DNA of 64,000 nt from Bacillota bacterium (GTDB taxonomy: Bacteria; Bacillota; Clostridia; Lachnospirales; Lachnospiraceae), in the NCBI GenBank assembly GCA_023442465.1, contig JAEZZQ010000036.1, positions 35,758-99,757 of the forward strand, written 5' to 3'. The notes under the pieces are model-generated. The model searched no databases and was not told the origin of the DNA. It saw only the letters and a list, made by a program, of their open reading frames with translations. Below, piece by piece: positions 33,391 to 42,581 of the stretch (position 1 is its first letter; each line of letters starts with the position of its first letter). The translations under genes were made by a program, and so were the position numbers.

Positions 33391-35340
33391 ATGGATATAG
33401 GAAATAAGAGGAATGAAGTCAGGGCAAGCGGGAAGAGAAATGAGGGGCGTAGTAGTAATAGCGCTAAAGGGAAAAGTGTGCAGACAAAAAGCGGAAACAG
33501 GAGTGCAAACATGAGCGGAAAAGGAGAGAAGGGTAAATATAAGGATCAAGGTAAGTGGGGGAATGAAAATAGGAACTGGGAAAAACGAGGGAGAGATAAT
33601 GGTGAGGGTTCACAGAGAAATGAAGGGAAAGAAGGTAGAGCAGTAAATAGAAAATCAAATGAAAAAGTGAATAGAAACGCAGATGGGGAGAGGGATAGAC
33701 GAAGAAATGAAAGTGTAAATAGAGAGTGGGAAAAACGAGGCAGGGGTAACGGCGAAGGATCGCAGACAAGTGAAGGGAAAGCAGGCAGAAAAGGGAATGG
33801 AAGTCCTGATAGGGCGTGGGAAAAGCGAGGAAGAGGTAATGGCGAGAGCTTGCGGACAGATGAAGGGAAAGTAAGCAGGAAAGGGAATGGAAGTCCTGAT
33901 AAGGCGTGGGAAAAACGAGGGAGAGGTAATGGCGAGAGCTTGCGGACAGGTGAAGGGAAAGTAGGCAGGAAAGGAAATGGAAACGCTGATAGGGAGTGGA
34001 ATGGGCGAAGAACTGAAAGTGTAAACGGAGAGTGGAAAGCACAAAATCGAGGGACTGGTGATAGTTCGCAGACAAATGGTGTGAAAGGGAATGGTAGAGA
34101 GGATAGATCTAAAGATAATTGGAGGAAAGAAGGTATTAAAGGGGCCTCTGAAAAGGGTGGAAAGTTTAGGATGAAGAACAAAGACAGCCGATGCAAAGTG
34201 TCTGAAGAATGCGGAGGCTGCAAAATGATAGATGTGCCATATTCCGAACAGCTCCTATGGAAGCAAAGGGAAACGGAAAAACTTTTAAAGCCTTTTGTAA
34301 AGCTGGAAGGCATTATAGGGATGGAGGAGCCGGAACACTATAGAAATAAGGTGAACGCAGCTTTTACACATGATAGAAAAGGCAAACCACTGTCAGGAGT
34401 ATATAAAGAGGGAACGCATTATATCATTCCTGTCGAAGAATGTTTGCTTGAAAATAAAAAGGCTGATGAAATTATTGCTTCTATCAGAGAGCTTCTTCCT
34501 TCCTTTAAAATTAAGACCTATGATGAGGATACGGGTTACGGGCTTCTTCGTCATGTGATGGTGCGCGTGGGATATACCAGCGGTCAGATTATGGTAGTGC
34601 TTGTGCTCGCTTCCCCCATTCTGCCATCCAAGAACAATTTTGTGAAAGCCTTGCTTAACCTCCAGCCGGATATTACCACAATTGTCATAAATGTGAATGA
34701 CAGGAAGACGAGCATGGTTCTGGGGGATAAGGAGCAGGTGATATATGGAAAGGGTTATATAGAGGATAGTCTGAATGGAAAATCCTTCAAGATTTCCCCC
34801 AAATCCTTTTACCAGGTCAATTCCGTGCAGACTCAGAAGCTCTATGGTAAGGCTATAGAATATGCCGGACTCACCGGAAAAGAAACGATACTCGATGCGT
34901 ACTGCGGCATCGGTACCATCGGCATAATGGCAGCAGATAAAGCTAAGCAGGTAATTGGTGTAGAGTTAAATAAGGATGCCGTGAAGGACGCTATAATAAA
35001 TGCCAAACAGAACAAAATATCCAACATCCAGTTTTATCAGAAGGATGCGGGTGAATTCATAGTGCAGCTTGCGGAGCAGGGGACGCAGATAGACACCGTA
35101 TTCATGGACCCGCCTCGCGCAGGCAGCGACGAGTTATTCTTGAATTCATTGGCGGCGTTGAAACCTAAAAAAGTGGTGTATATTTCCTGCAACCCGGAAA
35201 CGCTGGCTAGGGATTTGGAGTATTTGGTGAAGAAGGGGTATCGGGGAGTGACGGGAGTGGTGGTGGATATGTTTCCGTTTACGAATCACGTTGAAGCGGT
35301 GATAAAGATGCAGTATTGTGGTGTGGATAAGAAAAAGTAA
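33391..35340 (+). CDS. rlmD: 23S rRNA (uracil-5)-methyltransferase with a long repetitive N-terminal extension
   Basis: The C-terminal 380 residues are a full RumA/RlmD-type enzyme: Fe-S cysteines in CKVSEECGGC (about residues 268-277) plus a later Cys, the SAM motif ILDAYCGIGTIGI, FMDPPRAGSDE and the catalytic cysteine in YISCNPETLARDL. It would methylate a uridine of 23S rRNA (rlmD or rlmCD by function). In front lies about 265 residues of Arg/Gly/Asn/Glu/Lys-rich disordered sequence with 30-residue repeats based on WEKRGRGNGE, not part of the usual enzyme. ATG 33391 has GGGAG upstream; TTG 33343 is possible. An ICE lies directly behind the gene. Confidence 0.9.
   Translation: MDIGNKRNEVRASGKRNEGRSSNSAKGKSVQTKSGNRSANMSGKGEKGKYKDQGKWGNENRNWEKRGRDNGEGSQRNEGKEGRAVNRKSNEKVNRNADGERDRRRNESVNREWEKRGRGNGEGSQTSEGKAGRKGNGSPDRAWEKRGRGNGESLRTDEGKVSRKGNGSPDKAWEKRGRGNGESLRTGEGKVGRKGNGNADREWNGRRTESVNGEWKAQNRGTGDSSQTNGVKGNGREDRSKDNWRKEGIKGASEKGGKFRMKNKDSRCKVSEECGGCKMIDVPYSEQLLWKQRETEKLLKPFVKLEGIIGMEEPEHYRNKVNAAFTHDRKGKPLSGVYKEGTHYIIPVEECLLENKKADEIIASIRELLPSFKIKTYDEDTGYGLLRHVMVRVGYTSGQIMVVLVLASPILPSKNNFVKALLNLQPDITTIVINVNDRKTSMVLGDKEQVIYGKGYIEDSLNGKSFKISPKSFYQVNSVQTQKLYGKAIEYAGLTGKETILDAYCGIGTIGIMAADKAKQVIGVELNKDAVKDAIINAKQNKISNIQFYQKDAGEFIVQLAEQGTQIDTVFMDPPRAGSDELFLNSLAALKPKKVVYISCNPETLARDLEYLVKKGYRGVTGVVVDMFPFTNHVEAVIKMQYCGVDKKK
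33560..34090 (+). repeat. Coding 90-bp repeats inside the rlmD extension
   Basis: The segment GCGTGGGAAAA starts at 33814 and again at 33904, a 90-bp period (30 codons), with older degenerate copies near 33574 and 33724. The frame is kept throughout, unlike the non-coding arrays elsewhere in the window. Confidence 0.8.
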
Positions 35341-35379
35341 GGTTTGACCACAAGATGTTGTGGTTTGAGAGTAAAATTT

Positions 35380-35425
35380 GGGCTAAAAATGGCTGATTTT
35401 AGGGCGATTTTTAGCCCTATTTTTT
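35380..35425 (+). terminator. Terminator after rlmD
   Basis: GGGCTAAAAAT (35380-35390) pairs with ATTTTTAGCCC (35407-35417), followed by TATTTTTTT. It may belong to the left end of the element. A smaller inverted repeat, ACCACAA / TTGTGGT, lies just upstream near 35347-35364. Confidence 0.8.
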
Positions 35426-35486
35426 TGCCTTTTTTATAGATGCATCAGGTAAAAAAGGTCATTTTATAAAAAAAAGGAGAAAGGAG

Positions 35487-35870
35487 ATGGGAAGTGAAAT
35501 GAAAAAAACAGTAGGAGCGGAGGAGATGAGTTATGAGAAGATTGAAGTGAATGGACAGCTATGTTGGGCAACAGGAGCTTTAATTATGCCTGAAACGGTT
35601 CCGGGGAATTTATATTGGTATGAGGTATATGAAACTGACGGAGCGAAGGCAGAGAATGAAAATGATATATTCCTTGCAAGTGAACATGTAAAAGGAATGC
35701 TCTGTGGAACTGTTTTAAGCATAGAACCGATTGACTTTCAAGGAGAAGATGAAATTTGCTTTCGAGATATCAATCGCTTGGAAGAAGAACCTATACAAAC
35801 CTTGGAGGGTATCATGAGGCAAGCGGAGGAGGTGAGGTATCAAGAGGGGATATCTATGACCGGTATCTGA
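35487..35870 (+). CDS. Element accessory protein (LPD28-like)
   Basis: The 127-residue acidic protein has EKIEVNGQLCWATGALIMPETVPGNLYWYEVYETD (key parts NGQ, PETVPGNLYWYEV) and FLASEHVKGMLCGTVL, resembling a small polyvalent-protein domain seen in conjugative elements of Firmicutes. No signal or membrane segment. AAGGAG (35474-35479) gives good spacing to ATG 35487. First gene of the element; function unknown. Confidence 0.65.
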   Translation: MGSEMKKTVGAEEMSYEKIEVNGQLCWATGALIMPETVPGNLYWYEVYETDGAKAENENDIFLASEHVKGMLCGTVLSIEPIDFQGEDEICFRDINRLEEEPIQTLEGIMRQAEEVRYQEGISMTGI

Positions 35871-35898
35871 AAAATGGATGAGCATGATAATATGAGAC

Positions 35899-35932
35899 AC
35901 GGATTATCTTAGAAAAAAAATCCGTCCTTTTT
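35899..35932 (+). terminator. Hairpin with T run before the DUF4314 gene
   Basis: ACGGATT (35899-35905) pairs with AATCCGT (35919-35925), followed by CCTTTTTT. The ribosome site GGAGG of the next gene starts about 5 nt later. Confidence 0.55.
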
Positions 35933-35948
35933 TGTTTGGAGGAAGAAA

Positions 35949-36209
35949 ATGAAACATGATGAAAATTGGATAAAGAGGATAAAGGAAAATTATCCGAAAG
36001 GTACTAGGATTCGACTGGAGAGTATGGAAGATCCTTTGGCACCGGTTCCTTCGGGAATGGAGGGAACCGTAAATTTCGTGGATTACATTGGGCAGATTCA
36101 TATGAAATGGGACAATGGACGGTCTTTGGCCTTGGTTCCAGGAGTGGACGTATTCTCTAAGATGGAGATGGAAGAGCAGGAATATCAAATGGGTGGAATG
36201 CAGATTTGA
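35949..36209 (+). CDS. DUF4314 protein
   Basis: This 86-residue protein has the DUF4314 beta-barrel-like pattern: YPKGTRIRLESMEDPLAPVP, then SGMEGTVNFVDYIGQIHMKWDNGRSLALVPGVD (key parts GMEGTV, GQIHMKWDNG). The family occurs mainly in phages and conjugative elements; function unknown. GGAGG precedes the ATG. Confidence 0.85.
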   Translation: MKHDENWIKRIKENYPKGTRIRLESMEDPLAPVPSGMEGTVNFVDYIGQIHMKWDNGRSLALVPGVDVFSKMEMEEQEYQMGGMQI

Positions 36210-36266
36210 TTATGTTGGCAGAACACAATGTTACAAAAAATAGAACAAAGGAAAGGGATTGGTCAG

Positions 36267-37802
36267 ATGAGGAATCATGTTCGGGGTGAAGAGAAGGAAT
36301 CGCTGTCGATAGGTAAGTTAAGAAATGGTTTTCCCAGAGATTGCTTGTTTCTAAATGGAGAAGGGGAAATTATGATGATTGAGTATGGGAAAGTAGGATT
36401 TAAACGTTCCGGCCTTAACTCAGATAATCGAAAAGCAAACCGAGAAATTGTGAAGCATTATAATGAAAAGAATGGAATCTCACAGGAACAGGTCAACAGG
36501 ATGCATCAAGAAGCTCTACTTGGATGGAAGGGAAAAATAGAGTCTTATACTACATCACAACAGAAAGCCAGCGCAAAAAATAGAGTTGTTTTTAGACTGG
36601 AAGTTGCTTGTCTTAGAGATTCTGGGGAGGATGTTTCCATTATACTTGACTTACCGGCAACACGCTATGAACTGGAAGATGCATTGGATAAGCTGGGTAC
36701 TCCCGATGGAGATATGGGCTATGCCGTTCTTATTATAAATGGGGACCAAGAGTATCTGGCAGACAATGTTGATAACAGAGCAAATCTGTACGAAATGAAC
36801 TATCTTTCACAAATGTTAGCTTCCTTGAGCCAATGGGAGCTTGATTGCTTTGAGGGAATGGTCAAGATGGAAAGAGTGAAAAATGGAGATGGTCCCATAG
36901 TGCTCGAACGCCTGATCAACTTTGCACAAAGTACAGGAGGCTGCCAGGTTATATATGAAGCAAAAGATGGTTACTCCCTTGGAAAGTTTTATGTGGATAA
37001 CGATTTTATAGCCGAATTAGATGGCTTACCGGAAAAAATATTTTCTTGGTTAGACTATGCAAAAGTCGGGAGAGAAATGCGAGAAAGTGAGGGCGGGGTA
37101 TACATACCAGATGGATATGTGGTTCAAGATGAAGAAATAGTACTCTCCTATAAAGCCGGTGATGCAATTCCCTCAAAAGAACCTGACTATGGGATATTAC
37201 TTCAGATAGAAAACCAGGATTCCAGTCATTCGAAACAGATGAATGAGCAAGTAACATTACTGAGGCTGCCTGCCAGTGATGAAGAGTTGTTCCAAGCTAT
37301 CGAAAATGTGGGGGCCGATTCTCCGGAAGAATGTCATTTTTCTGTGGTGGATAGCATGGTGCCCCACCTTGCTGAGAAAATTGGAGATGCCTTATATGAA
37401 AGCGAAGGGGATGCCTATGGATTGGTCAATGAGTTGGCACGAACGTTTCAGCAAGTGAAGAGCAGGGGAGAACTGATTACCTATAAAGCAGTCATAGAAA
37501 CTGCATCCAAAGGGATTGATTTAGAGGAGGCAATAGAACTCTCCCAGAAAATAAAAGAGTTTTCCTTGATAAGAGAAGCCTCTGACCCTGCTGTATATGG
37601 ATGTCTTTCCCTTCTTACGAACGGTGTGGAATACAAGGAGGACTTATTTGACACCACCAATTTATCGGAGTATGGGAAAGCACTGATCAAAAAGAAAGGT
37701 ATTGTTCTTACCAGCTATGGAGGGGTACAGTCCTTGACGGGTCAGAGTGTGGAACAGTGGGTTGGAACTTTTGCTCAACAGGAAGGGATGGAGATGACGT
37801 AG
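36267..37802 (+). CDS. Large element protein with ArdA-like regions
   Basis: A 511-residue soluble acidic protein. Two regions resemble the repeating ArdA fold (DNA-mimic antirestriction): DLPATRYELEDALDKLGTPD followed by NYLSQMLASLSQWELDCFEG, and later RLPASDEELFQAIENVGADS followed by NELARTFQQV. The strong negative charge fits a DNA mimic. It may protect the incoming element from type I restriction (inference). Start uncertain: 36228, 36267 or 36372 (the last has GGAGAAGGGG upstream). Confidence 0.6.
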   Translation: MRNHVRGEEKESLSIGKLRNGFPRDCLFLNGEGEIMMIEYGKVGFKRSGLNSDNRKANREIVKHYNEKNGISQEQVNRMHQEALLGWKGKIESYTTSQQKASAKNRVVFRLEVACLRDSGEDVSIILDLPATRYELEDALDKLGTPDGDMGYAVLIINGDQEYLADNVDNRANLYEMNYLSQMLASLSQWELDCFEGMVKMERVKNGDGPIVLERLINFAQSTGGCQVIYEAKDGYSLGKFYVDNDFIAELDGLPEKIFSWLDYAKVGREMRESEGGVYIPDGYVVQDEEIVLSYKAGDAIPSKEPDYGILLQIENQDSSHSKQMNEQVTLLRLPASDEELFQAIENVGADSPEECHFSVVDSMVPHLAEKIGDALYESEGDAYGLVNELARTFQQVKSRGELITYKAVIETASKGIDLEEAIELSQKIKEFSLIREASDPAVYGCLSLLTNGVEYKEDLFDTTNLSEYGKALIKKKGIVLTSYGGVQSLTGQSVEQWVGTFAQQEGMEMT

Positions 37803-37893
37803 AAGCCTTGTTTTTAGAGGAAAAGAACAGGATAAAGAAAAAAGAATCGCAGAGCGATTGCGTAGGAATCAACATATGAAGATATATACATGA

Positions 37894-37935
37894 GCCGGGT
37901 CTATTTTGAATTGTAAAATAGGCCCGGCTTTTTTT
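37894..37935 (+). terminator. Strong hairpin with T run
   Basis: GCCGGGTCTATTTT (37894-37907) pairs with AAAATAGGCCCGGC (37915-37928) with one G-U pair, then seven T. The ribosome site of the next gene lies only about 10 nt downstream. Confidence 0.85.
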
Positions 37936-37952
37936 GCGGAAAGGAGCAAGTT

Positions 37953-38570
37953 ATGGTAAATTTTTTCAGGAATACCCCTTATGAATTATTGGAAAGGCAA
38001 ATGCAGCAACCTCCCAATTATCGCCCCAGAGGGTGTGGAATACAGATATTGGATACTCAGGAATGGAGCAGCCGGGCAAACTACAATGAAATCGTGGATA
38101 TTGTAATTTGTCAAATGCAGATGGAGCATTTAAAGAAACGAATGCAGGAAGTTTTTTCGGTGGAGGAAAAAGACTTCATCTTTATAAATAGTAATCACAG
38201 GCGAGCCTTTTATAACTTGCTACTTGGAAAACGGCGAGAGAGTATCTTGCAGATTCCGGCATATGCCGCAGCCGCCTTTGTTCTTACGGCGAATGAAAAG
38301 TTGTGGGATTGTACAAAGGAAAATGTGTTGGAAAGAGGAATCTATTTTGATCGGATTCGGATTGGAAGAGTCAGCTTGGAAGAATACATTTTATTCCATG
38401 CAGCAAAAGATGTTTACAAAGGTACCAAGCATATTCGGCTTTCGGAATTGACCGACAGAGAATTGATACCGGATCATATCTTGCGAATTATTGTAAATGC
38501 ATTTGTCATGAGGACATGTGGAATTGAAGTGATTCGGGAAGAAATATGGGGGAAAGACCCCATTTTGTGA
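37953..38570 (+). CDS. Uncharacterised element protein
   Basis: The 205-residue soluble protein has a mixed composition with clusters such as SNHRRAFYNLLLGKRRES and PAYAAAAFVLTANEKLWD. The C-terminal half is mostly helical (SLEEYILFHAAKDVYKGTKH). No motif is recognised. AAGGAG is well placed before ATG 37953. It lies between two hairpins in the accessory part of the element. Confidence 0.6.
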   Translation: MVNFFRNTPYELLERQMQQPPNYRPRGCGIQILDTQEWSSRANYNEIVDIVICQMQMEHLKKRMQEVFSVEEKDFIFINSNHRRAFYNLLLGKRRESILQIPAYAAAAFVLTANEKLWDCTKENVLERGIYFDRIRIGRVSLEEYILFHAAKDVYKGTKHIRLSELTDRELIPDHILRIIVNAFVMRTCGIEVIREEIWGKDPIL

Positions 38571-38675
38571 CCAAAAGCAGATTCGATCCTAAAATAGAGA
38601 TTGGAGAAAATTTTGCTAGATATCTGTCTGGTTCTGTAGTATGGTGTGTACTAACAAAAAGAAGGGAGAGAGCAG

Positions 38676-38966
38676 ATGGAGTTTAAAGCGGATATTTTGA
38701 CACCATTTTTTCACGAGTTACTTGAATTTTATAGACATCAAATCTATGAATCGGATGTGGGTAAGGAACTATTACTAAAACAAAGGTCTTTAGCGATTGA
38801 ACTTCATAAAAAAATATTGAAGTCCTATCCGGAGTTTAAGGAAATCGTGGAAAAGTATAAAGATATTTCAGTTGATCTTAGCTGTTACGAACAAGAGCAG
38901 CTTTATCTGCAAGGAATCAAAGATGGTATACAGATTATGAAAAAGATTGGGGCACTAAGTGAATGA
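38676..38966 (+). CDS. Small helical element protein
   Basis: This 96-residue protein is almost wholly helical, starting FKADILTPFFHELLEFYRHQ and containing LAIELHKKILKSYPEFKEIV, with a C-terminal LYLQGIKDGIQIMKKI. GAAGGGAG precedes the ATG. A weak promoter (TTGCTA, 18 bp, TAGTAT at about 38613-38642) could serve it. Function unknown. Confidence 0.6.
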   Translation: MEFKADILTPFFHELLEFYRHQIYESDVGKELLLKQRSLAIELHKKILKSYPEFKEIVEKYKDISVDLSCYEQEQLYLQGIKDGIQIMKKIGALSE

Positions 38967-39026
38967 ACATGCCAATATCGTTTTGATGGCTTGAAGGAAG
39001 CAAGGGAAAGAAAATAAGGAGAAGAA

Positions 39027-39058
39027 AAACAGACAGGAAAGCAAATGTCTGTTTTTTT
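39027..39058 (+). terminator. Hairpin with T run before the coiled-coil gene
   Basis: AAACAGAC (39027-39034) pairs with GTCTGTTT (39047-39054), followed by more T. The next ribosome site (TAGGAG) follows immediately. Confidence 0.6.
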
Positions 39059-39073
39059 GTAGGAGAAATAAAA

Positions 39074-41623
39074 ATGAATGAGAAAAAGTATAGTAACAAA
39101 AAAAGGATGTTTGTATCTGTGCTTATTGCCGCAATGGTTATTTTGTTGTTTCTTGCGGGAATCTATGCAATACAATCCAGAGCAGCAAATAATACCAAGA
39201 AGGAGATGACCAAAGTAGTATCGGCCAAGAAGGAAGAAATGACGCAGGAATTAGAAGAGGTATCTGAATACTTAACACAGGTCAAGGAGACAGTATCTCA
39301 GAACCATAGTTCTTTGGAAGTCATATTAAATGAAAACTTTGAAAAACAGCTAAATGAAACTTCTGAAAATATCCTTCAAATAGAAAAGCAGTTGGAGATT
39401 TATATCAAGAGATATGGCTCTGATCATGCAAAGGTTACGGAAGGCTTGAACCGAATTGTGGAGCAATTGGAAATAAGCAGGACTCAGCTGGAGGATACCA
39501 GAAACGTGTTGTTAGAAAGAATGTTGGAAGCGGAAGGAAATGCGGTGCAACGGCAAGAGAAGATGGAGGAAGCGCTCCGGGATATCAAGGAGCGGATTTT
39601 GCATATCCAAAAACAGATGGAAGATTCTCATAAAGACCTAATTGCCTTAATAGAATCGACGGCAGCGGATGAAAAATTACAGATGGATGAATTATCAAAT
39701 CAGCTTAATGACGCAAAAAATGAATTAGATAAAAGGTCCTTAGAGTCAGAGAATGCATTATCAGAAAAGATTGATAAGACAGAAAAGAATCTCACGGACG
39801 AACTTTCTCAAACAGAAAATAATCTATCTTCGCAATTGAATCGGGTAGAAAAGGAATTCTCAGAACAGAATGATAAGATGGAAAAGAATCTCACAGATGA
39901 ATTTTCTCAAACAGGAAATAATCTATCTTCGCAGTTGAATCAGGTGGAAAAAGAATTTTCAGAACAGAATGATAAGATGGAAAAGAGTCTCATAGATGAA
40001 CTTTTTCAAACAGAAAAAGAATTATCAGAAGTCGTATCCAGAGAAATGGAGAAGCTGACCGGCCTACTCTTGTTTGAAAACGATGAACTGAAGAAATTCA
40101 TGGAGCAGAAGGCTACTGGCCTTTCTGAAAAAATGGTATCTCTTCAAAGGAAGATTGAGGAAGCACAGACACAGGTCCTTACCCTATCCGAAGAAATGGA
40201 ACGCCACGAAGAGGTAAGACAAGAGGAAATTATGGAATCTTTCTCGTCCCTTTTTATCAATCTACAGACTATACAGAGTGATTATCAGGCTCTGCATGAG
40301 GAATTAAAAGACTTGATTGTAGAAGTAAAGACTCTTTCCGAAGAGAATCATCAGGAACTCATCGCTGTGCTTGGCCAGATGGAAGAAGGAATGGAAGGAA
40401 AGAGTACGCAGAATCTGACCAAGCTTTTAGAGACCATGGCTCAGATGAAAGAAGATTATGGCACATCGATCACTAATCTGCAAAAGGAACTCAATCAAAA
40501 TCTTTCAGATATGGATGTAAATATCAACGACCAGTTATATCAGATGAATACGACTCTGAATCAAAAATATGATAACCTTACGAATATAGTAAATACAGGA
40601 GATGAAGGGTTACGCAGTTATTTGGAGAATGGTTTTAGCTTAGTGGGACAGAAACTCGATACGGTTTTTACATATGTGAGTGATGGTAAGAAAATGCTGG
40701 CATCCGCATTGCTCACAAAAGGTGTAGATTGTAGACAGGATGCCACATTTAGAGAAATTGCAGATGCGATACTTTCTATTCCCCAAAGTATCGTGATTGG
40801 GACCCAGCAGATACCAGGAGAAATTACGTATGAATATCACCACCATAAGGATGGCCATGGTACATTGACACCTTCTGAAAGAGTCTCTGTTGGGGCGAGA
40901 GGCGGCTGTTTCAATATACCTATTTATCATGTACATACCGGTGACTATAGGAATGGCGGCGGCTGTTATACAGTTCCTGTGATTCATAATCATGAGAGTT
41001 CCTGTTATCAGGCCATACGGAAGGTGCGTCAGATAACAGGTTTTTGGTTTACCGGGCAGGGAACCGGCCATCCGTGCTGTAGTAGTGCACACGGACAGAA
41101 CTATGCAAAATTTCGATACGTAGATAAGGTATATGAAAATGGTGTGCTGATAAGTTCAAAGGAAGGGGAAGGGGACTTAGGATATCGCTGTGGGCTTTGC
41201 GCAGAAAGAGAAGCCTATTCCCGGGGAAGTGATATGACGACACAGAATATAGTCTGTGGTTACTCCGAGGGAATAAATGGTTATGAACTCGGCTGTGGTA
41301 TGACGACAGGGACCGTAATCGGATACACTCATGGATGTGGGTTTGTAGAAGGACAGATTATTGGTGCCCACATAAAATATGCAGATGGAGCGGGTAATTA
41401 CAAAACGATGGCAGCTCCTCCCTTATCTGAGGAACAGTTACACAGTGACGTTGTGGAGGATGCGATAAAAGAAGTAATACCGGAAGAGGTTAAGCAAGGG
41501 GAAGAGGGAGCGGAACCTTCTCTTGAAGAACAGGAAGAACCGCAGGTGGCAGAGAATGAACTACAACCGGAACCAGAGAAAATACAATACCTACAGGAAG
41601 AGGTGATAATACAAGATGAATAG
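39074..41623 (+). CDS. Membrane-anchored coiled-coil protein with His/Cys-rich head
   Basis: The 849-residue protein has an N-terminal membrane anchor (about residues 12-34), then nearly 500 residues of coiled coil facing outward, including a 36-residue repeat (SSQLNRVEKEFSEQNDKMEK, near 250-310). From about residue 575 comes a compact domain rich in His, Cys and Gly: YEYHHHKDGHG, IYHVHTGDY, IHNHESSCY, CCSSAHGQN, RCGLCAE, LGCGMTTG, HGCGF. The end (from about 790) is Pro/Glu-rich. It looks like a stalk carrying a metal-binding or disulphide-bonded head at the cell surface, perhaps for mating-pair contact (inference). Confidence 0.75.
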   Translation: MNEKKYSNKKRMFVSVLIAAMVILLFLAGIYAIQSRAANNTKKEMTKVVSAKKEEMTQELEEVSEYLTQVKETVSQNHSSLEVILNENFEKQLNETSENILQIEKQLEIYIKRYGSDHAKVTEGLNRIVEQLEISRTQLEDTRNVLLERMLEAEGNAVQRQEKMEEALRDIKERILHIQKQMEDSHKDLIALIESTAADEKLQMDELSNQLNDAKNELDKRSLESENALSEKIDKTEKNLTDELSQTENNLSSQLNRVEKEFSEQNDKMEKNLTDEFSQTGNNLSSQLNQVEKEFSEQNDKMEKSLIDELFQTEKELSEVVSREMEKLTGLLLFENDELKKFMEQKATGLSEKMVSLQRKIEEAQTQVLTLSEEMERHEEVRQEEIMESFSSLFINLQTIQSDYQALHEELKDLIVEVKTLSEENHQELIAVLGQMEEGMEGKSTQNLTKLLETMAQMKEDYGTSITNLQKELNQNLSDMDVNINDQLYQMNTTLNQKYDNLTNIVNTGDEGLRSYLENGFSLVGQKLDTVFTYVSDGKKMLASALLTKGVDCRQDATFREIADAILSIPQSIVIGTQQIPGEITYEYHHHKDGHGTLTPSERVSVGARGGCFNIPIYHVHTGDYRNGGGCYTVPVIHNHESSCYQAIRKVRQITGFWFTGQGTGHPCCSSAHGQNYAKFRYVDKVYENGVLISSKEGEGDLGYRCGLCAEREAYSRGSDMTTQNIVCGYSEGINGYELGCGMTTGTVIGYTHGCGFVEGQIIGAHIKYADGAGNYKTMAAPPLSEEQLHSDVVEDAIKEVIPEEVKQGEEGAEPSLEEQEEPQVAENELQPEPEKIQYLQEEVIIQDE

Positions 41624-42581
41624 TATTGTCAGCTGGATCGGAGGGAAAAAAGCCCTGCGGGATGCTATCTATCTGCGGATGCCAAAAGAATATGACCGCT
41701 ACATTGAAGTATTTGGCGGGGGAGGGTGGGTGCTCTTTGGAAAACCACCGGATAAATGTATGGAGGTTTACAATGATTTTAATTCCAATCTTGTGAATCT
41801 TTTTTACTGTGTCAAAGAAAGAACCATGGCGCTGATCAAAGAATTGGACTTTTTTCCACTTAACTCCAGGGATGAGTTCTTTTTGCTTCGTAAATTTCTT
41901 ACCATGGAAGAATTTAAAAGTGAACATCTGTCAGAGGAAATCGAGATAGCAAACCACTATTTAAAAGAGGCGGAAGCGGAAGAAATCTGTGCGATCCTAA
42001 AAGGGAAAGCGGAGCTTGGCGATGTGAAACGGGCGGCAGCATTTTATAAAATCATCCGCTATTCTTATGGAAGTGGTTGTACTTCTTATGGATGCCAGCC
42101 ATTTGATATACGGAAAACCTTTACTATTTTATGGGAAGCGAATCGTAGGCTTCGAAATACGGTGATAGAGAACAAGGACTTTGAGGCACTTATTCGTCAG
42201 TACGATAGAGAAAATGCCTTTTTTTATTGCGATCCTCCTTATTATGAAACGGAGAGCTGCTATGAAGTGGTCTTTAAAAAGGAAGATCATATCCGGCTTA
42301 GGGATACATTAGCTGAAATAAGCGGTAAGTTCATGGTCTCTTACAACGACTGTGAGTATATTCGGGAGTTGTATCAGGATTTTTCCATTGAGTCGGTAAG
42401 CCGATTGAACAATCTTGCGCAGAGATATGAGAACGGAGCGGAATTCCCGGAAGTATTGATTGCCAATTATGATATGGGGGAAAGAAGAAAGAGCCTTCCT
42501 GTCCAGATGAATCTGTTTGAGATGATGAACACATCTGCCATATGGAGAGGAAGAGAGCGAGAGGAGGAAGAGGATGCTTAA
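41616..42581 (+). CDS. D12-class adenine-N6 DNA methyltransferase (Dam-like)
   Basis: This 321-residue enzyme has the D12 layout: SWIGGKKALRDAIYLRMP at the start, IEVFGGGGWVLF (SAM site), and motif IV FYCDPPYYE near residue 204, with FMVSYNDCEYI later. It would methylate adenine in a short DNA site and may guard the element against host restriction. No cognate nuclease is seen nearby. It overlaps the genes on both sides by 8 bp, so it is part of a tight operon. Confidence 0.9.
   Translation: MNSIVSWIGGKKALRDAIYLRMPKEYDRYIEVFGGGGWVLFGKPPDKCMEVYNDFNSNLVNLFYCVKERTMALIKELDFFPLNSRDEFFLLRKFLTMEEFKSEHLSEEIEIANHYLKEAEAEEICAILKGKAELGDVKRAAAFYKIIRYSYGSGCTSYGCQPFDIRKTFTILWEANRRLRNTVIENKDFEALIRQYDRENAFFYCDPPYYETESCYEVVFKKEDHIRLRDTLAEISGKFMVSYNDCEYIRELYQDFSIESVSRLNNLAQRYENGAEFPEVLIANYDMGERRKSLPVQMNLFEMMNTSAIWRGREREEEEDA

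Noticed and set aside
33464..34313. Minus-strand frames of 129-255 codons opposite the rlmD extension
   Set aside because: Mirror of the repetitive purine-rich coding strand; composition is Ser/Phe/Leu/Pro repeats, with no ribosome site.
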